Positions 34,991 through 47,000 of a DNA stretch of 64,000 bases are shown in pieces. The stretch lies in assembly GCA_039519185.1 (NCBI GenBank), contig CM076851.1:53612751-53676750 (forward strand), read 5' to 3'. Numbering within the stretch: the stretch's first letter is position 1; each line of letters starts with the position of its first letter. This DNA is from Astragalus membranaceus. Lineage: Eukaryota; Streptophyta; Magnoliopsida; Fabales; Fabaceae. Made by a program: the position numbers and the translations under genes. Below the pieces are notes generated by a model, which had not been told where the DNA came from, did no database searches, and was given only the letters and a program-made list of their open reading frames with translations.

Positions 34991-37020
34991 GTATTTCTAA
35001 TGAATTCCATTTCATCTTCAAAATTTGCAATATGTTGCATTTACTACACTGTTAGGTATGCTATCCTCTTTTTTTGGGAGGGGGGGTATTCAACACATAA
35101 TTGTGCTTGTTTCTTTCAATTTAGTTATTTTTCTCCTTTCTTAAACCAATTTGGAGGTTATTCAACACATAATTGTGCTTGTATACTTTGAAGCATTCAC
35201 GAGAACAATAAATTAATATGCATGCATATTTTGATCTTTTCTAGTTAGCCATATTCTTGATTCTAAATATGCTCTTTGTTTTTTTGCAGGACAGCAAGTG
35301 CTTCCATATCCCCTTGATTTACTTATAGTTTGGTCACAGATGGAGCTGCATTAACTAGTTTTGATGACTGTAATGTTAGTGAAATTTTATGGTTTCTAAT
35401 TAAACTTGATCATCTTTATTATAATTGTTGATGAGATGAGAAGTAGAATTTATTATTTGGTCTATCTGTTTAGAAGGTAGTAGCAGTATGATATTATAGA
35501 AGGAATATAGATTTAGTGCAAGCTGTTAGATTGATTTAGTGCAAGTTGATCAAATCATTGAGTTAAAGCAACAAAAGAGAATTGCAAAATCTGGCAGTTA
35601 AGACCGCCATATTTTGCACACATTTTTAAAAAAAAGAATTGCAAAATGTGGCAGTTATGACTGCCATTATTTACAACAAAATCAACCAACTTTATTTGTA
35701 TTTTCTGGCTGTTTTAAACGCCATTTTTTGCAAAAAAGAAACCGCCATTTTATACATGGACGATTGTGGCGATCACTATCTGACTGTCGTATTTTACCTG
35801 GTGGCGGACGTGATTCTGGCGGTTTTGGAAACCGCCACTGTTGAACAAAATGTCAGTTGAAACTGCCAGAATTTACAATTTTAACCGCCACAATTTTCTC
35901 ATTTTTTTGTAGTGGTGGCTCCATTGGCCATGATTAATTGCTCATCATCATCATCAAAATCAGGATTATTATTATTGACATTTTCAGCAGAATTTTTCAT
36001 TTCCCTTTTCTTGCTATTACCTCCTCTCACTTCGTTCCAATCTCTTACCATTACCAAGGTTCGATTTTTCTTTCTCATCCTATTTCTTCATCTCAATACA
36101 ATTTCTTTTAATTCATTTTTTATATTGGTGAACTTAGATTTAAATTTAAAGCAACAATAAATTTGTTACTGAAATACATAAAAACGTGTTCAATATAAAA
36201 TAAATCAAACAAATAAAACATAGTGAACAATCAGACCAAATTGGAAAAGAAGGGGAGTGAGTATCAAACCTTGCAGTGAGAGTGGGCGATGGAGAGAAGC
36301 TTGGTTGGAGTTGGCGTTTAAGGAGAGAAGCTGTGAACAATAAAGAGAACAGAACAATCAGACCTTAGAACAATCAAAAGAAACAGAACAGTCAGAAGAA
36401 AAAGGAGAAAATAGAATACGGTCGTGGATGGTTGGTTGCGTTCCTATGGTGGTGGTGGAGGGTCGGTTGGTTCCTGGTCGGTTTTGTCGCAGAAGTGAGA
36501 GGCTAGGGGCGATGCAGGTTAGGGTTTTGTCGCGGAAGTGAGAGAAGTGAGGTCGATGCAGAAGTAAGGTAGGAATCGATGAAATGAAGGTTTAGGGTTT
36601 TGTCAACGTTTGTCTCAAAGAAGTGAGGTCGATGCAATGAAATTTTTTTAGAATCCAAGGAATGTGCGCGCAAGTGAAAGACGAGAGGGAGGGCACTGAG
36701 AGAGAAGTGAGAGTGGAATGCGTGAAATGAGAGGGTTCGTGGAAGAGCTTCCATTTAATTTGGGATCTTTTACTTTGCGACGGACTTTTAGAGGTTTCCG
36801 ACGAAAATATCCATCGGAAATTTGCGACGGAAAACAACTTCGTCGCAAACGTGAGCGGGAATTTTAGCGCCTCTTCTGCTGAACATTTGCGACGACTTTT
36901 TTGTCGGAAATCCGTCGGAAATTGCGACGAATAAGAGTTCGTCGGAAAGTTTCGCAGGAAACGGGGCTTATTCTTGTAGTGAGAGATTTAGGTGCAAACA
37001 TTTAAATTGAGGTGGGTCAT

Positions 37021-37861
37021 TGTTGTTTTTGAGTTTCAGAAAACTATTTCAGAAAATCAATCACCGAAGAAATTACTGGGTTGACTCGCGGACTAGGTCA
37101 CTCTCTTTAAGATGTTTCGTGGCACTGCTCAAAATTGTGCAGGTAGGCTATCAACCACGACGTCCCCAGGATAAAACAGCCCTGTCAAAACTGTGACGAA
37201 ATATCACTGCACGGTGAAAATTCGCTCAAGAAATACACCTTTTTATTATGGTCCGAAGACCACTCAAATATGGTACTAAGACCACTCTAATATGGTACGA
37301 ATACCACTCTAATTTAAGAAGAAAGGAAATTGGGGAGGGAGAAGAGAAGAAAACTCGGTACTGCTTCGAGTTTTCGGTGCAAAGAATGAAGTGAGGAAAT
37401 GTCCTATTTATAGGAAAAAATTCGACTTGCTGCGCAAGTAAGTTGTTGGAGAAAAATCCTCAACAGATAAGAATGGCCTACTTACTGCACAAGTCAAGTT
37501 GTTGGAGAAAAATCCTCAACAGCTAAAAACGGCTAGTTCAGCGTATCTGGTCAGTTCAACAAATCTGGACAGTTAGCGAGCGACGCACCAAAATAAAATA
37601 AAAAAAATTATTTTTCGCAAAGAATAAATTACACCTCATAGCCCAAAACTGGGTACCCTTTGGGCCCCAAACTGGGAGATCCGGTCAGACAGCACGCGCA
37701 TGTGTGGTGGTCAGTTAGTGTGCGTGTTGTCCCTTTTACAAAACTGGGTACCCCTTGGGCCCCAAACAAAGGTGTGAAGTCCACACTTATAAGCACTCTT
37801 AAAGTGCCTAGTCTTAGCAATGTGGGACTTTTTCAATTCACCAACACCAAGGTTCCAACAA
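37021..37861 (-). mobile_element. 3' LTR of a Ty1/copia element
   Basis: Minus-strand LTR from TGTTGGAACCTTGG (37861) to ...CTCAAAAACAACA (37021), 841 bp. A close second copy lies at 42015-42772. It contains a TATA box at 37404-37413 and a duplicated AAACTGGGTACC block (37645-37755). Element A-type Ogre features are absent. Confidence 0.85.
37404..37413 (-). promoter_or_regulatory. TATA box of the copia LTR
   Basis: CTATAAATAG on the minus strand, conserved as TCTATAAATAG in the 5' LTR copy (about 42400-42410). It marks the likely promoter. Confidence 0.6.
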
Positions 37862-37875
37862 TCCCCCACTTGAAT
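37862..37875 (-). other. Polypurine tract of the copia element
   Basis: On the minus strand CAAGTGGGGGAT directly precedes the 3' LTR start TGTTGGAACC. This is the standard copia arrangement. Confidence 0.75.
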
Positions 37876-38385
37876 TTAAAAAGAAGTTTCAGAAGTAGCG
37901 TCAAACGCCTCCATAAGATTATGCATAAGCAGAGGTGTCATTCGACTTGAACCTTTGCATAGCGGTTAAGATTTAGATTCAACAAGAGTGACTACTAGTC
38001 TTGAACTCTATCTCTAATCATCAAAACCACACACAACCTTTTCCATAGGTGTATTCTCAAAAGCCCGTGCTTTTCTGGCCCGCACGTCTATCCCAGTTTA
38101 GTGAACGCTCTAGGAATTTCTGCCAAGAATTCCATAGGAAGCGGCCCCACTTCCACATTCACAAAGGTGATTCTATCAAGAGTACTCCTGTAGCTAGGTA
38201 CTCCACTCCACATAGAGTATAGATCTCATTAAGAGTTTCTGTTACCTCAACCTTACATGGCTTCAGGAATCATGCTTCTTTACTTATAGTGGCATGTTCA
38301 TCTCCTATGACTTCACAACTTGTTACTACCCATTGAACCTAATTCTTGGGATCTCCAGTCTTTTAGGTCGGGTTACCATCGTGAG

Positions 38386-40240
38386 TGACTCATGGTTCTA
38401 ATGGCAGTGGTCTCATCTTTTGAGATGTATTTTGGACTTTCTTTTTGGCTAATCCTTTCGTCAAAGGATCACCTAAGTTCTAATCAGTGCGTACATGATC
38501 CACTCTCACAGCTCCTTTTGAGAGAATTTGTCTAACAATGTTGTTCCTACGACATATTTGTCGCCTTTTATCGTTGTAATAACGATTCTTTATTTTGCAA
38601 TAGCCGCGGTACTATTGCAGTGGATCAACACAACTGGCGTCGATTTTCCCATAAGGAATCTCTGCTAGTAAGCATCTCAACCAACTAGCTTCTTCATTGG
38701 CGGTTGTCAACGCTATCATTTCAGACTCCATAGTGGACTGAACCAAAATGATCTGTTTCTTGGATTTCCAGGAGACAATACCACCATATATACTAAATAT
38801 ATAGTCACCAGTTGCTTTGGAATCATTTGATAGAGTATTCCAATCAGCATTACTGTATCCTTCAAGTACAGCTGGAAATCTCTGATAATGTGATCCGAGA
38901 TTCATGGTCCTTTTAAGGTATCACATAACTCTCTCAATAGCGTGCCAATGTTCTATACTAGGTCGACTGGTAAACCTGCACATCAATCCCACGACATAGG
39001 CAATGTCGGGTCTAGTACAATCAGTGGCATACCTTAGGCTGTCAATGATGCTCGCATATTCCGTTTGTCTAACACTGTTACTAGTGTTCTTAAAAAGTTT
39101 GACAATTGGATTGCATGATGAACAAGAAGGTTTACAACCAAAGTAGTTATATTTCTTTAAGATCTTCTCAATATAATGAGTTCGATCCAAAGAAATTCCT
39201 TTCTCGGACCTAGTATTCTTAATACCAAGGATTACAATTACTTCTCCTAGGTCTTTCATATCAAAGTTGTTGCACAACAATGATTTCACTTTATTTATAG
39301 GATGAATGTTTGATCCAATTATGAGTAAGTCGTCTACATAGAGACATATGATAGTGCAAATGTCATTTTCAGTTTTGTAATAAATACATTTGTCACTTTC
39401 ATTCACTTTGAACCCATTCAATATAATTAGATAATCAAACTTCTCATGTCACTATTTAGGAGCTTGTTTAAGACCATACAGAGACTTATCCAACTTACAG
39501 ACCTTGTTTTCTCGCCCAAGAATTTCAAAAACTTCATGTTGCTCCATATAGATTTCTTCTTCCAATTCACCATTTTTAAAATTCAGTTATGCATCCATTT
39601 GGTGTACTACTAAATTAAAAACACAGCCAAAGAAATTAGTACCCTTATGGATGTATTTCTAATAACGGGTGAACATGTGTCGAAGAAATCTATATTCTCT
39701 ATTTGACTAAAACCTTTGGCTACAAGCGGGCATTGTCGTTATCAACAGTGCCTTCGGATTTTAGTTTATTTTTCAAAAAAAAACATTTACAACCTATCGG
39801 TTTGCATTCAAGAGGCAAGTCAACTAAGTGCAAGGTCTTGTTAGACTCTAGAGAATTCATCTCGTTGTTTTATGACTTCTTGCCACAAATCTGCATCCAA
39901 TGAAGACAAGCTTCTTGAATGTTATATGTATCCTCCTCTAGTTTATGGACCGTATAATAGGTTCCATATTCTTTAGCAACTTGTGCTTTCTTACCTCTTC
40001 GAGGTTCTATTTCCCTTTATTCGTTGTTTTCAACGTTCCTAGGCATAGAAACTTGACTAGTTCAGTGCCCCCACTATTTCTTGATTTAAAAGGGAATTTA
40101 TTTTCATAGAAGTCAACGTCATTTGACTCTATGATCACTTTTGCATTAAGGTAATAAAACATGTATGTTTTGCTATTTACTGCATACCCAATGAATACAC
40201 ATTCATAGGCTCTACTGGCGAGTTGAACTCTTTTTGGGAT
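38386..40240 (-). pseudogene. Copia pol remnant (integrase tail, RT, RNase H)
   Basis: Minus-strand remains in the copia order (integrase, RT, RNase H). The post-integrase region (YECVFIGYAVNSKTYMFYYL, about 40215-40155) comes first. Then RT includes LDKSLYGLKQAPK (about 39490-39450) and the catalytic CLYVDDLLIIGSN (YVDD at 39329-39340). The RNase H part includes DCTRPDIAYVVG (about 39025-38990), GYSNADW and STMESEMIALTTANEEASWL (about 38860-38675). Stops are scattered, for example an R-to-stop at 38921-38923, and the integrase core is missing. In life this polyprotein would copy the element RNA and integrate it. Not functional here. Confidence 0.9.
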
Positions 40241-41990
40241 TATGACATAAGCTAATTAATCCCAAATTCAAAAATAAGACAAGATCTTTTCTTCAAAATC
40301 TTCGAAGGAAAATTTTTATTTCTTTAGATTCAGCAAATCTATTCATAACATAACAAACAGTTTATAACAATTTTCACAAGAGAGATCAAGTGCTAGAATT
40401 CAGTAAAATAGCAAAAACCAATTAAATAAAGGTTTTTCTTTCTGCTGTACCATTCATTTCAGAAAAAATATGGTGCAGTCGTTTAATATATAATTCCATT
40501 AATGGGAATCATACTCCGTTCCTCAATTGCTATAAAAGCTCTTAATCTTTCTCCTTAATTGATTTTCAAAAAGCTGTAATGGAAAACTTTGAATATGTTA
40601 AACACTTCACTTTTATTTTTCACAAAGTATACTACACTGTAGTCAAAAACAATTATAAATAAAAGTGATAAACTATCGTTTTTCGTTTCTGGATAACGTT
40701 CTATCTTATTCGCATATATCTGAGTGAGTCAAAACTAATACTCAGATTTCCATACTGATTTATGCGAAGTCTTGAAAATTATTGTTTGACTGCAAAAATC
40801 ACAATTTTTCTTAAGTTATTTAATAAAATAACATTTGAAAAATGTTATCTGGCTCTTATTGAAAAGAATTTGTTTGTCAAAGTCAAACACATGTAATTTT
40901 TTTTTTGATAAGCACGTGTAAAAATTAGTATAGCGTACAAAACTTCCAACAGACGAAGTAAACACGGTGTTAAAAAATCATTGTTTAAAGAAAATTTTCA
41001 CCAGACTCAGCATCATTTTCTTATTTTCAGCAACAATGTTGATTTCAGAAACCATCCGCCAACCCTCGCATTCACCAACAATGTGGATTTCAGAAATTAT
41101 AGCAACAAATTGCTATTCTGTCAGGTTAGCCTGCGGGGCAGAGCTTGGCCTATTCATACACTTGCGTGTCATATGACCTGGTCTCTCGCAATTGAAATAA
41201 TTAAATGAGGGAGCAGCGTCATTTCTATGTGGTAGTTGAAGTTTAGAATATGGGAAATTTGGGGGGTCCCATTCGAGTTGCTGTTCCTTTGAGCCTGATT
41301 ACCGTTTTAATTTTTGAAAGGTTTTCTAGAAAATTATATTGCAATCAGTATTATATATTGCAATATATCGTAAAAAGTATAACTTTTCAAAAATAATGTT
41401 ATTGCTAAAAAGCAATTCTGTGATTTAAAATCATTAACCGTTAGCGTTAACCACTAACGGTAACAAAAGATATGAATAATAAAAATATGCAACTTCAAAG
41501 TTGTTGGTTCGAGTAGGTTCCCAGGAAAGAGAGGTGGGTCACAATGGACACGGTTAAGTACCAAGTCTTTCCTAGCCAGAACTTTTCCCAAACAATATGA
41601 ATTAAAAAAATTCATTCTTATAGAGATGATTATTCTCTTTCCGTAGAATTAACAATAATCATTCTCTTTCTATAAGACACTATAGAGAAAATTATTCTCT
41701 TTCCAATGATAAACTGTATAGAGAAAATCATTCTCTTTCTATCGATATATAGTATAGAGAAAATTATTCTCTTTCTATAGGAATATTTCTTTAGCTATTT
41801 TATCTCTTCCTTTCTGATCAGCTGTTTCAGTGAGCACTTGAATGTCATCTTTTAAATGTTGGCAACTTTTTTCATATTTAATAAAAATTTATTTTGTTTC
41901 CATTGTTTTAATTGACATTTTTGAAAATGAAACGATTTGTTGAAGTTAGAAACAGCAGAATCAGAGCCAGTAATGTCTTCGGTAGTCATG
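40241..41990 (-). pseudogene. Degenerate 5' half of the copia element, including gag
   Basis: A minus-strand gag start is visible: ATG at 41989 followed by TTEDITGSDSAVSNFNKSF, soon lost to stops. A zinc-knuckle remnant, FNCERPGHMTRKC, lies near 41205-41165; the first cysteine of the CCHC motif appears replaced by tyrosine. The rest is AT-rich and frame-broken. A palindromic tandem array (41610-41790) is inserted within it. Confidence 0.6.
41610..41790. repeat. Tandem array of an imperfect palindrome
   Basis: About four copies of a ~45-50-bp unit containing TATAGAGAAAATTATTCTCT followed by TTCTAT. The core is self-complementary (AGAGAA...TTCTCT), so each copy could form a hairpin. Confidence 0.8.
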
Positions 41991-42014
41991 GCTAAATTCG
42001 AAACGTCTTAAAAT

Positions 42015-42772
42015 TGTTGTTTTTGAGTTTCAGAAAAGTATTTCAGAAAATCAATCACTGAAGAAATTACTGGGTTGAGTCACGGACTAGGTCGCTCTCT
42101 TGAAGACGTTTTGTGGCACTGCTCAAAATTGTGCAGGCAAGCTATCAACCACAACGTCCCCAGGATAAAACATCTCAATCAAAACTGTTACGAAATATCA
42201 CTGCACGTTGAAATTTTGTTCAAGAAATACACCTTCATATTATGGTCCGAAGACCACTCAAATATGGTACTAAGACCACTGATCTAATATGGTACGAATA
42301 CCACTCTAATTTAAGAAGAAAGGAAATTGGGGAGGGAAAAGAGAAGAAAACTCGGTACTGCTTCGAGTTTTCGGTGCAAAGAATGAAGTGAGGAAATGTC
42401 CTATTTATAGAAAAAAACTCGACTTGCTGCGCAAGTAAATTGTTGGAGAAAAATCCTCAACAGATAAGAATGGCCTACTTGCTGCACAAGTCAAGTTGTT
42501 GGAGAAAAATCCTCAACAGCTAAAAACGGCTAATTCGGTGTATCTGGTCAGTTCAACGAATCTAGACAGTTAGAGAGCGACGCACCAAAATAAAATAAAA
42601 AAATTATTTTTCGAAAAGAATAAATTACACCTCATAGCCCAAGGCTAGGCCCGGTAAGCCGGTCTGACGGGGAGCGCGTGTGTGGTGGTCAGTTAGTGTG
42701 CATGCTGTCCCTTTTAAAAAACTAAGTACCCCTTGGCCCCAAACAAAGGTGCGAAGTCCACACTTATAAGAA
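42015..42772 (-). mobile_element. 5' LTR (truncated) of the copia element
   Basis: It matches 37021-37810 nearly throughout, with scattered substitutions and some small indels. Similarity stops near 42772, so about 70 bp at the LTR start are missing and the target duplication cannot be checked. The internal sequence (gag start at 41989) follows after a 25-bp gap. No standard initiator-Met PBS is visible there. Confidence 0.8.
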
Positions 42773-42844
42773 AGTAAATTACATTGATTTATTTTTCATG
42801 ATGGTCAACAGAGACCCCCCTGAATTGCATGCAGGTCCACTCCT

Positions 42845-43060
42845 ATGATAGGGGTGACGTGGTTGTCTTCGTTATCAGCTAGGTCTACCACCACTTGGGA
42901 CCCATTGATGAGGAGGCTTTTGAACAAATACTTCATACCTTTCAAGTCAAGCTCAAAGCAGAAATTACCATCTTTGTCGTTTGAGCTTGAGTCACTTTTT
43001 GAAGCATTGAGATTTGCAGGAGAGCTTGAGGAAGCTTTGTACTTAGGACCAGCTTTATAA
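42845..43060 (+). pseudogene. Possible gypsy-type gag fragment
   Basis: The plus strand reads TTTWDPLMRRLLNKYFIP, then FELESLFEALRFAGELEEA. A TWD-x-L-x(4)-L-x-KYF pattern followed by an E-x-SL-x-EA segment resembles the Retrotrans_gag domain of gypsy elements. It is short, with no neighbouring pol, so the identification is tentative. Confidence 0.35.
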
Positions 43061-44074
43061 ATTATAAGGGTTTTGAGGTTTGAGTTATAAAATAAGGATC
43101 CATTCTTTTAAGAATTCTGTAGATATGAAGCGTGAATGGGGTATTGTAGCCAAGCCTGAGGCCCTATTGGTTAGGTGCTTACAAGTCAGTATGGATGTGG
43201 TGATTCCCTGCTTGCATGTTATCATAAGAAACTAAAGCTACTCTAAAGTATGGAGAGGTATATATAACATGTAAGATTGAGAGTGTACAAAGGTGGTCGT
43301 TGGCTTATTGGAAATCATATGTATTGGAAAACAGAAACAAAAGTATTTCCGCTCAAGAACAGAAACACAGATATTTCCGTTCCAGAAAAGGGTGGATATT
43401 TTAGAAAACCAGAAAGACAAATATTTCCGCCAGAGATAAACAGAAAGACAAATATTTCAGAAAAGATTTTTTTTAATCATAAAGATATCAACTTATTTTC
43501 ACTTCAATATTCTAATTTTAAAAAAGTTTATATATAAATACCGTGAACTAATAAAAAAAATTCTTATCTAAATTTTGAAAATAAAAACAAATGAAAAGAA
43601 AAATGTCATTTTGTATCTAAAACCGAGTAAAAACAATTAAAACAGTAAACAGTAACCAAACAATAACATGCCCAAATATATTGAAAAACCATTTCAATAT
43701 TTCTTCCCATATAAATAAAATCTTGTTGAACCTAGATACGAGAAATATAGATAACTCACCAAAAAATACGAGAAATAATGATAATAATGAAGTGCAAACT
43801 TTGTATATCGGGTATCTTAGATGGACCAATAAATTAAAGTTTAATAATTCGCAGCATCCCTAACTCTAACCACATCTCTCCAAAAGGATGTGAACAAAAA
43901 GGAGAAAGGGACTTCCAATGAATTGAAACTATAAGATAAATAAAAAAGAAAAATTAATCAATGACTACCAAAAACCCAATGAAATTGAAACCCACTATTT
44001 CATCATCATGCAACCTTAGGACCCCAAAACAAAACCACCATCAGCACCATCACACCACACCCTGAAGAAATAAC
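43061..44074. other. Intergenic and NAP1 downstream region
   Basis: AT-rich sequence with irregular repeats of ACAAATATTTC (43330-43465). The 3' UTR of NAP1 should lie just below 44075. No other gene seen. Confidence 0.5.
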
Positions 44075-47000
44075 CTACTGCTGCTTGCACTCCGGAGGAC
44101 GCTCACCTTGACCATTGCCGACCGGCACATTCCTCTGAAAAAAAAATAATACAAAATAAAAATCAGGAATGCAATGTCCAAAGCTGTGTCCAATTTCATT
44201 TAGATCACAAAATTAAATTATCTAACCTGAACAACCGATGACTGCTGCCGCGACATTCCAAAAGAAAACAACACCAAAGGGAAGGTGAAAAACAGACGTA
44301 TTAGCTTGAGTTACAACTTCAAATAGAAAAATAAACCAACATATATCAAGATTATACCTTCTTTTTAGTCCCAGTCTCTTCCTCCTCGTCATCGTCTTCG
44401 TCATCTTCATCATCCTCATCAATGTCATCATCATCATCATCATCGTCATCGTCGTCGTCCAGGTCATCAAACTCCAATCCCTCCTCCATGGCCTCCCCAG
44501 TAAACCATGATACAGCATGAGGGATAATCTTCTCCCTTATTGTTGAGCTGAAAAACAAGCATCAAAATTCATTTAAGGATTAATACTAGATAGTTATGCT
44601 TAAACAGCACATGAGTGGGAAACAAGTAAGACAATGAGAGCTAGCTCAAGGCAATTAAGCTTACCCAATATCAAAGTCCTTCTCCATCAGAGTCTGAAGT
44701 TCCTCAGCCTGTTTAAACAAAAAATGGAATTGTTAAAGCAATGGTACAAAGTTTCATGTTTACTTTTAGACTTGAGTTTACATACCTCATCTATATCGAT
44801 GTCTTCATTCGCTTCGGGGACTTCCGGCGGACTGAAAAAGTTGAAGAAACTTTCGCAAGTTTCTGTCTTTGTCGATGGTGCAGCATTCTTTCCCCCCTTC
44901 TTTGCCTTTTTGTTTACAACCTTCTCTGTGAGGCATTTCCCGGGTAGCCATTGGATTTCAGTGCTGTAAAAACAGGAGGCAAGCCAAACGTAATCAAGAC
45001 TAAGCTAACCCCTTTTGAAAAGATTGTAAACTATGGAAATTGGAAAATAGATTGAATGATAAAATGACCAGCTTACCCTATGGCTTTCTCTAAAACAGGC
45101 TCATCCGCATCCTCATCTACCATGTGGTAACTTTTCGTCAACACCGAGTTTTCAAAGTAAGGGTTTGTGTCGAAAAAGAACTCCAGCTTGAATCCTTTGG
45201 GATCAAGCATTTTGGTCCATTTGATATCCTTCAGAGACTTGAGAGCTCCTTCATCACTCTCCGTAATCTACTCCATAAAGCAGTAATAAGGTCATTACAA
45301 AAATAATTTAATGGCTAAAACCTCAATTTATTAGGAATGACGATTGAACACTTTCAACAAACCTCTTGAGCCAATACTTCATTATTTTTCAATGCATTTA
45401 GCCAAAAAGAAGGCACTCCTTTCTCTATACAAGTTACAAACAAATTGTTAAAGCAGAGAATTGAAACAACAAAAGAATAAGGTGTCCATTTCTAGTTACT
45501 ACCTTTGTCATCTCCAGTATCAGCTGTTTCATCTTCTACCCCTTCAACTTCAGCTTCGCCATTAACAATTTCATAGCGCTGCATCCATTTATAAACAAGG
45601 TTATTGATTAAGATATTACATCAAATCAATAATTTTAAACTTGATTAATAGATAAAATAAGTAAGATTAAATTGGATAGTATAACAGAACCAGTAATTCC
45701 AGACTCATCAAATAGAATTATGTCTGATATCCAAGAGAAGCAGATTATGCGACTAAACTACACAACCTTCAGAAACATCAAATGCAAGTTTCTCTAAATA
45801 ATAACAGAATGCTCAGGATACCTTTGTGTATAATGGTTGATACAAAGCTTGGTATTTGGCTTCAAGAGCAGCTCTTTCCTCGAAAAACTTGGCCTCGAGT
45901 ACATCATGTTCGCCCTGTGGAGTCAGAAAACAAGTTCAGAAGCCAACATTGTGGAAGAAAAACACAGTCAATCATGGAGAACAAACTCAAATCTGCAACT
46001 CAGGATACAAATTAAATTTTCAATAAAAACATGAAATAATGAAATAAAATTTTACATAAATCCAATAATGACTTGCATCAATCCAATATGGATTTCAAAG
46101 TGCAAAAAATTGAAGTTCAATGGAGATAAGAAATTCTAGAAATCAATTCTATGTATCAAAGTGGATTGACATCTAACTTGCAAATCAAGTGATAAATTAG
46201 TGTGATATATTTATTCATGTAATGATTTCACTAAATGAATGAGATCCCAGGTGTATCGATTGGAGATTACACAATATGACTAGGGGATCACGATTCGAGT
46301 CATGAAATCTACAATTACTACAAAAGACTGACTACAATAGTACAATAAAAGCACAATGGATCCAACCCTTCTCTGATCCTGCCATGACAGAAACTTTATG
46401 ATATGAATTTACTAAAGGCATGTTTGATTCCCTTCTTAAAATCTTTCATTCAGTTTTGAAAAAAAAAAAAAAAACTTGTTTGGTTAACTTGTTTTTGAAA
46501 AACTGTTTCTGATTTACTTGTTTTTAAAACTAAGAATTCAAATCAGATAATGCTTGTTTTTAAAAAACAGCTTTTCAAAATAATTTTAAAAAACAATTTT
46601 ACAAAACAAAAAAACCAAAACACAATCAAGCAAAACTCCCCTTCTGTGTGAATGGTCACTTAATTGATAAATTATACAATAAGGCATAAGCAAACATGAA
46701 GGAAAAAAATCTAATCAACCAACAACAAATCATCATCATCAAAATTCATAACAGTAAAATTAAGGAATGGCAATGATATACCTGAATCTCTCTGAGAACC
46801 TCAACACGCTTCCTAACAATAGGGGATAGGTTCTCTAGAACATCAGAGTCCAGCCCAGCAAGGTTATGTATCTTGCTCTGCAAACAAATTCAACCAGAAA
46901 AAAAATCACTTAATTGCTCAACCAATTATCAAAACATAAACCCAAAACATAAAATCAAAAATTCAAAATTAGGTTGAACTAAAATACATTTGATAACAAT

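Larger units (their letters stand above)
32470..35917 (+). mobile_element. Nested CACTA transposon carrying host-gene exons
   Basis: The element spans 32473-35914 (3442 bp), from CACTACAAAAAAAGGGG to ...CATTTTTTTGTAGTG, flanked by GTG (32470-32472 and 35915-35917). Subterminal repeats based on GGCGGTTT or its complement lie at 32485-32610 and 35590-35900. It holds a plus-strand transposase remnant (33802-34420) followed by intron-exon sequence from at least two unrelated host genes (34538-34990). It lacks a complete transposase and would depend on a relative. The structure is that of a Pack-CACTA element. Confidence 0.85.
32300..36051 (-). pseudogene. AT-hook reading frame split by the nested CACTA
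   Basis: On the minus strand an ATG at 36051 opens a frame with a basic stretch, an acidic run (DFDDDDEQ) and MANGA, reaching the nested element at 35915. On the far side, 32469-32316 continues with SDVPSQTTSKRINK, then KKPRGRPPKASNSPGG, a classic AT-hook (GRP core with basic flanks). Removing 32473-35914 and one copy of the GTG duplication joins the two parts in frame. The exon probably ends at a GT near 32314. It may be a TNPA-like DNA-binding protein of the outer element or a captured host exon; I cannot name it. Confidence 0.5.
29865..36984 (-). mobile_element. Outer CACTA (En/Spm-type) transposon with nested CACTA
   Basis: The element spans 29868-36981. Its left end reads CACTAGAAGAAAAT and its right end, reverse-complemented, CACTACAAGAATAA. 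It is flanked by the 3-bp duplication AGA (29865-29867 and 36982-36984). Both ends carry dense subterminal repeats of CGTCGCAAA (29884-30135) or TTTGCGACG (36775-36960) in opposite orientation. Excluding the nested element it is about 3.7 kb and shows no TNPD-type transposase of its own. Exon-like segments on the minus strand (see 32300-36051 and 30500-31607) show the direction of its gene content. Three-bp target duplications are the rule for CACTA elements. Confidence 0.8.

Noticed and set aside
42015..42040. Standard initiator-Met PBS next to the copia 5' LTR
   Set aside because: The sequence after the LTR end (42014 downward, minus strand) does not match TGGTATCAGAGC, so no PBS was annotated. 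This family may prime differently or the site may be eroded.
44395..44465. GAT/CAT trinucleotide run as a plain microsatellite
   Set aside because: It is the coding sequence of the acidic tract of NAP1, in frame and between splice sites.
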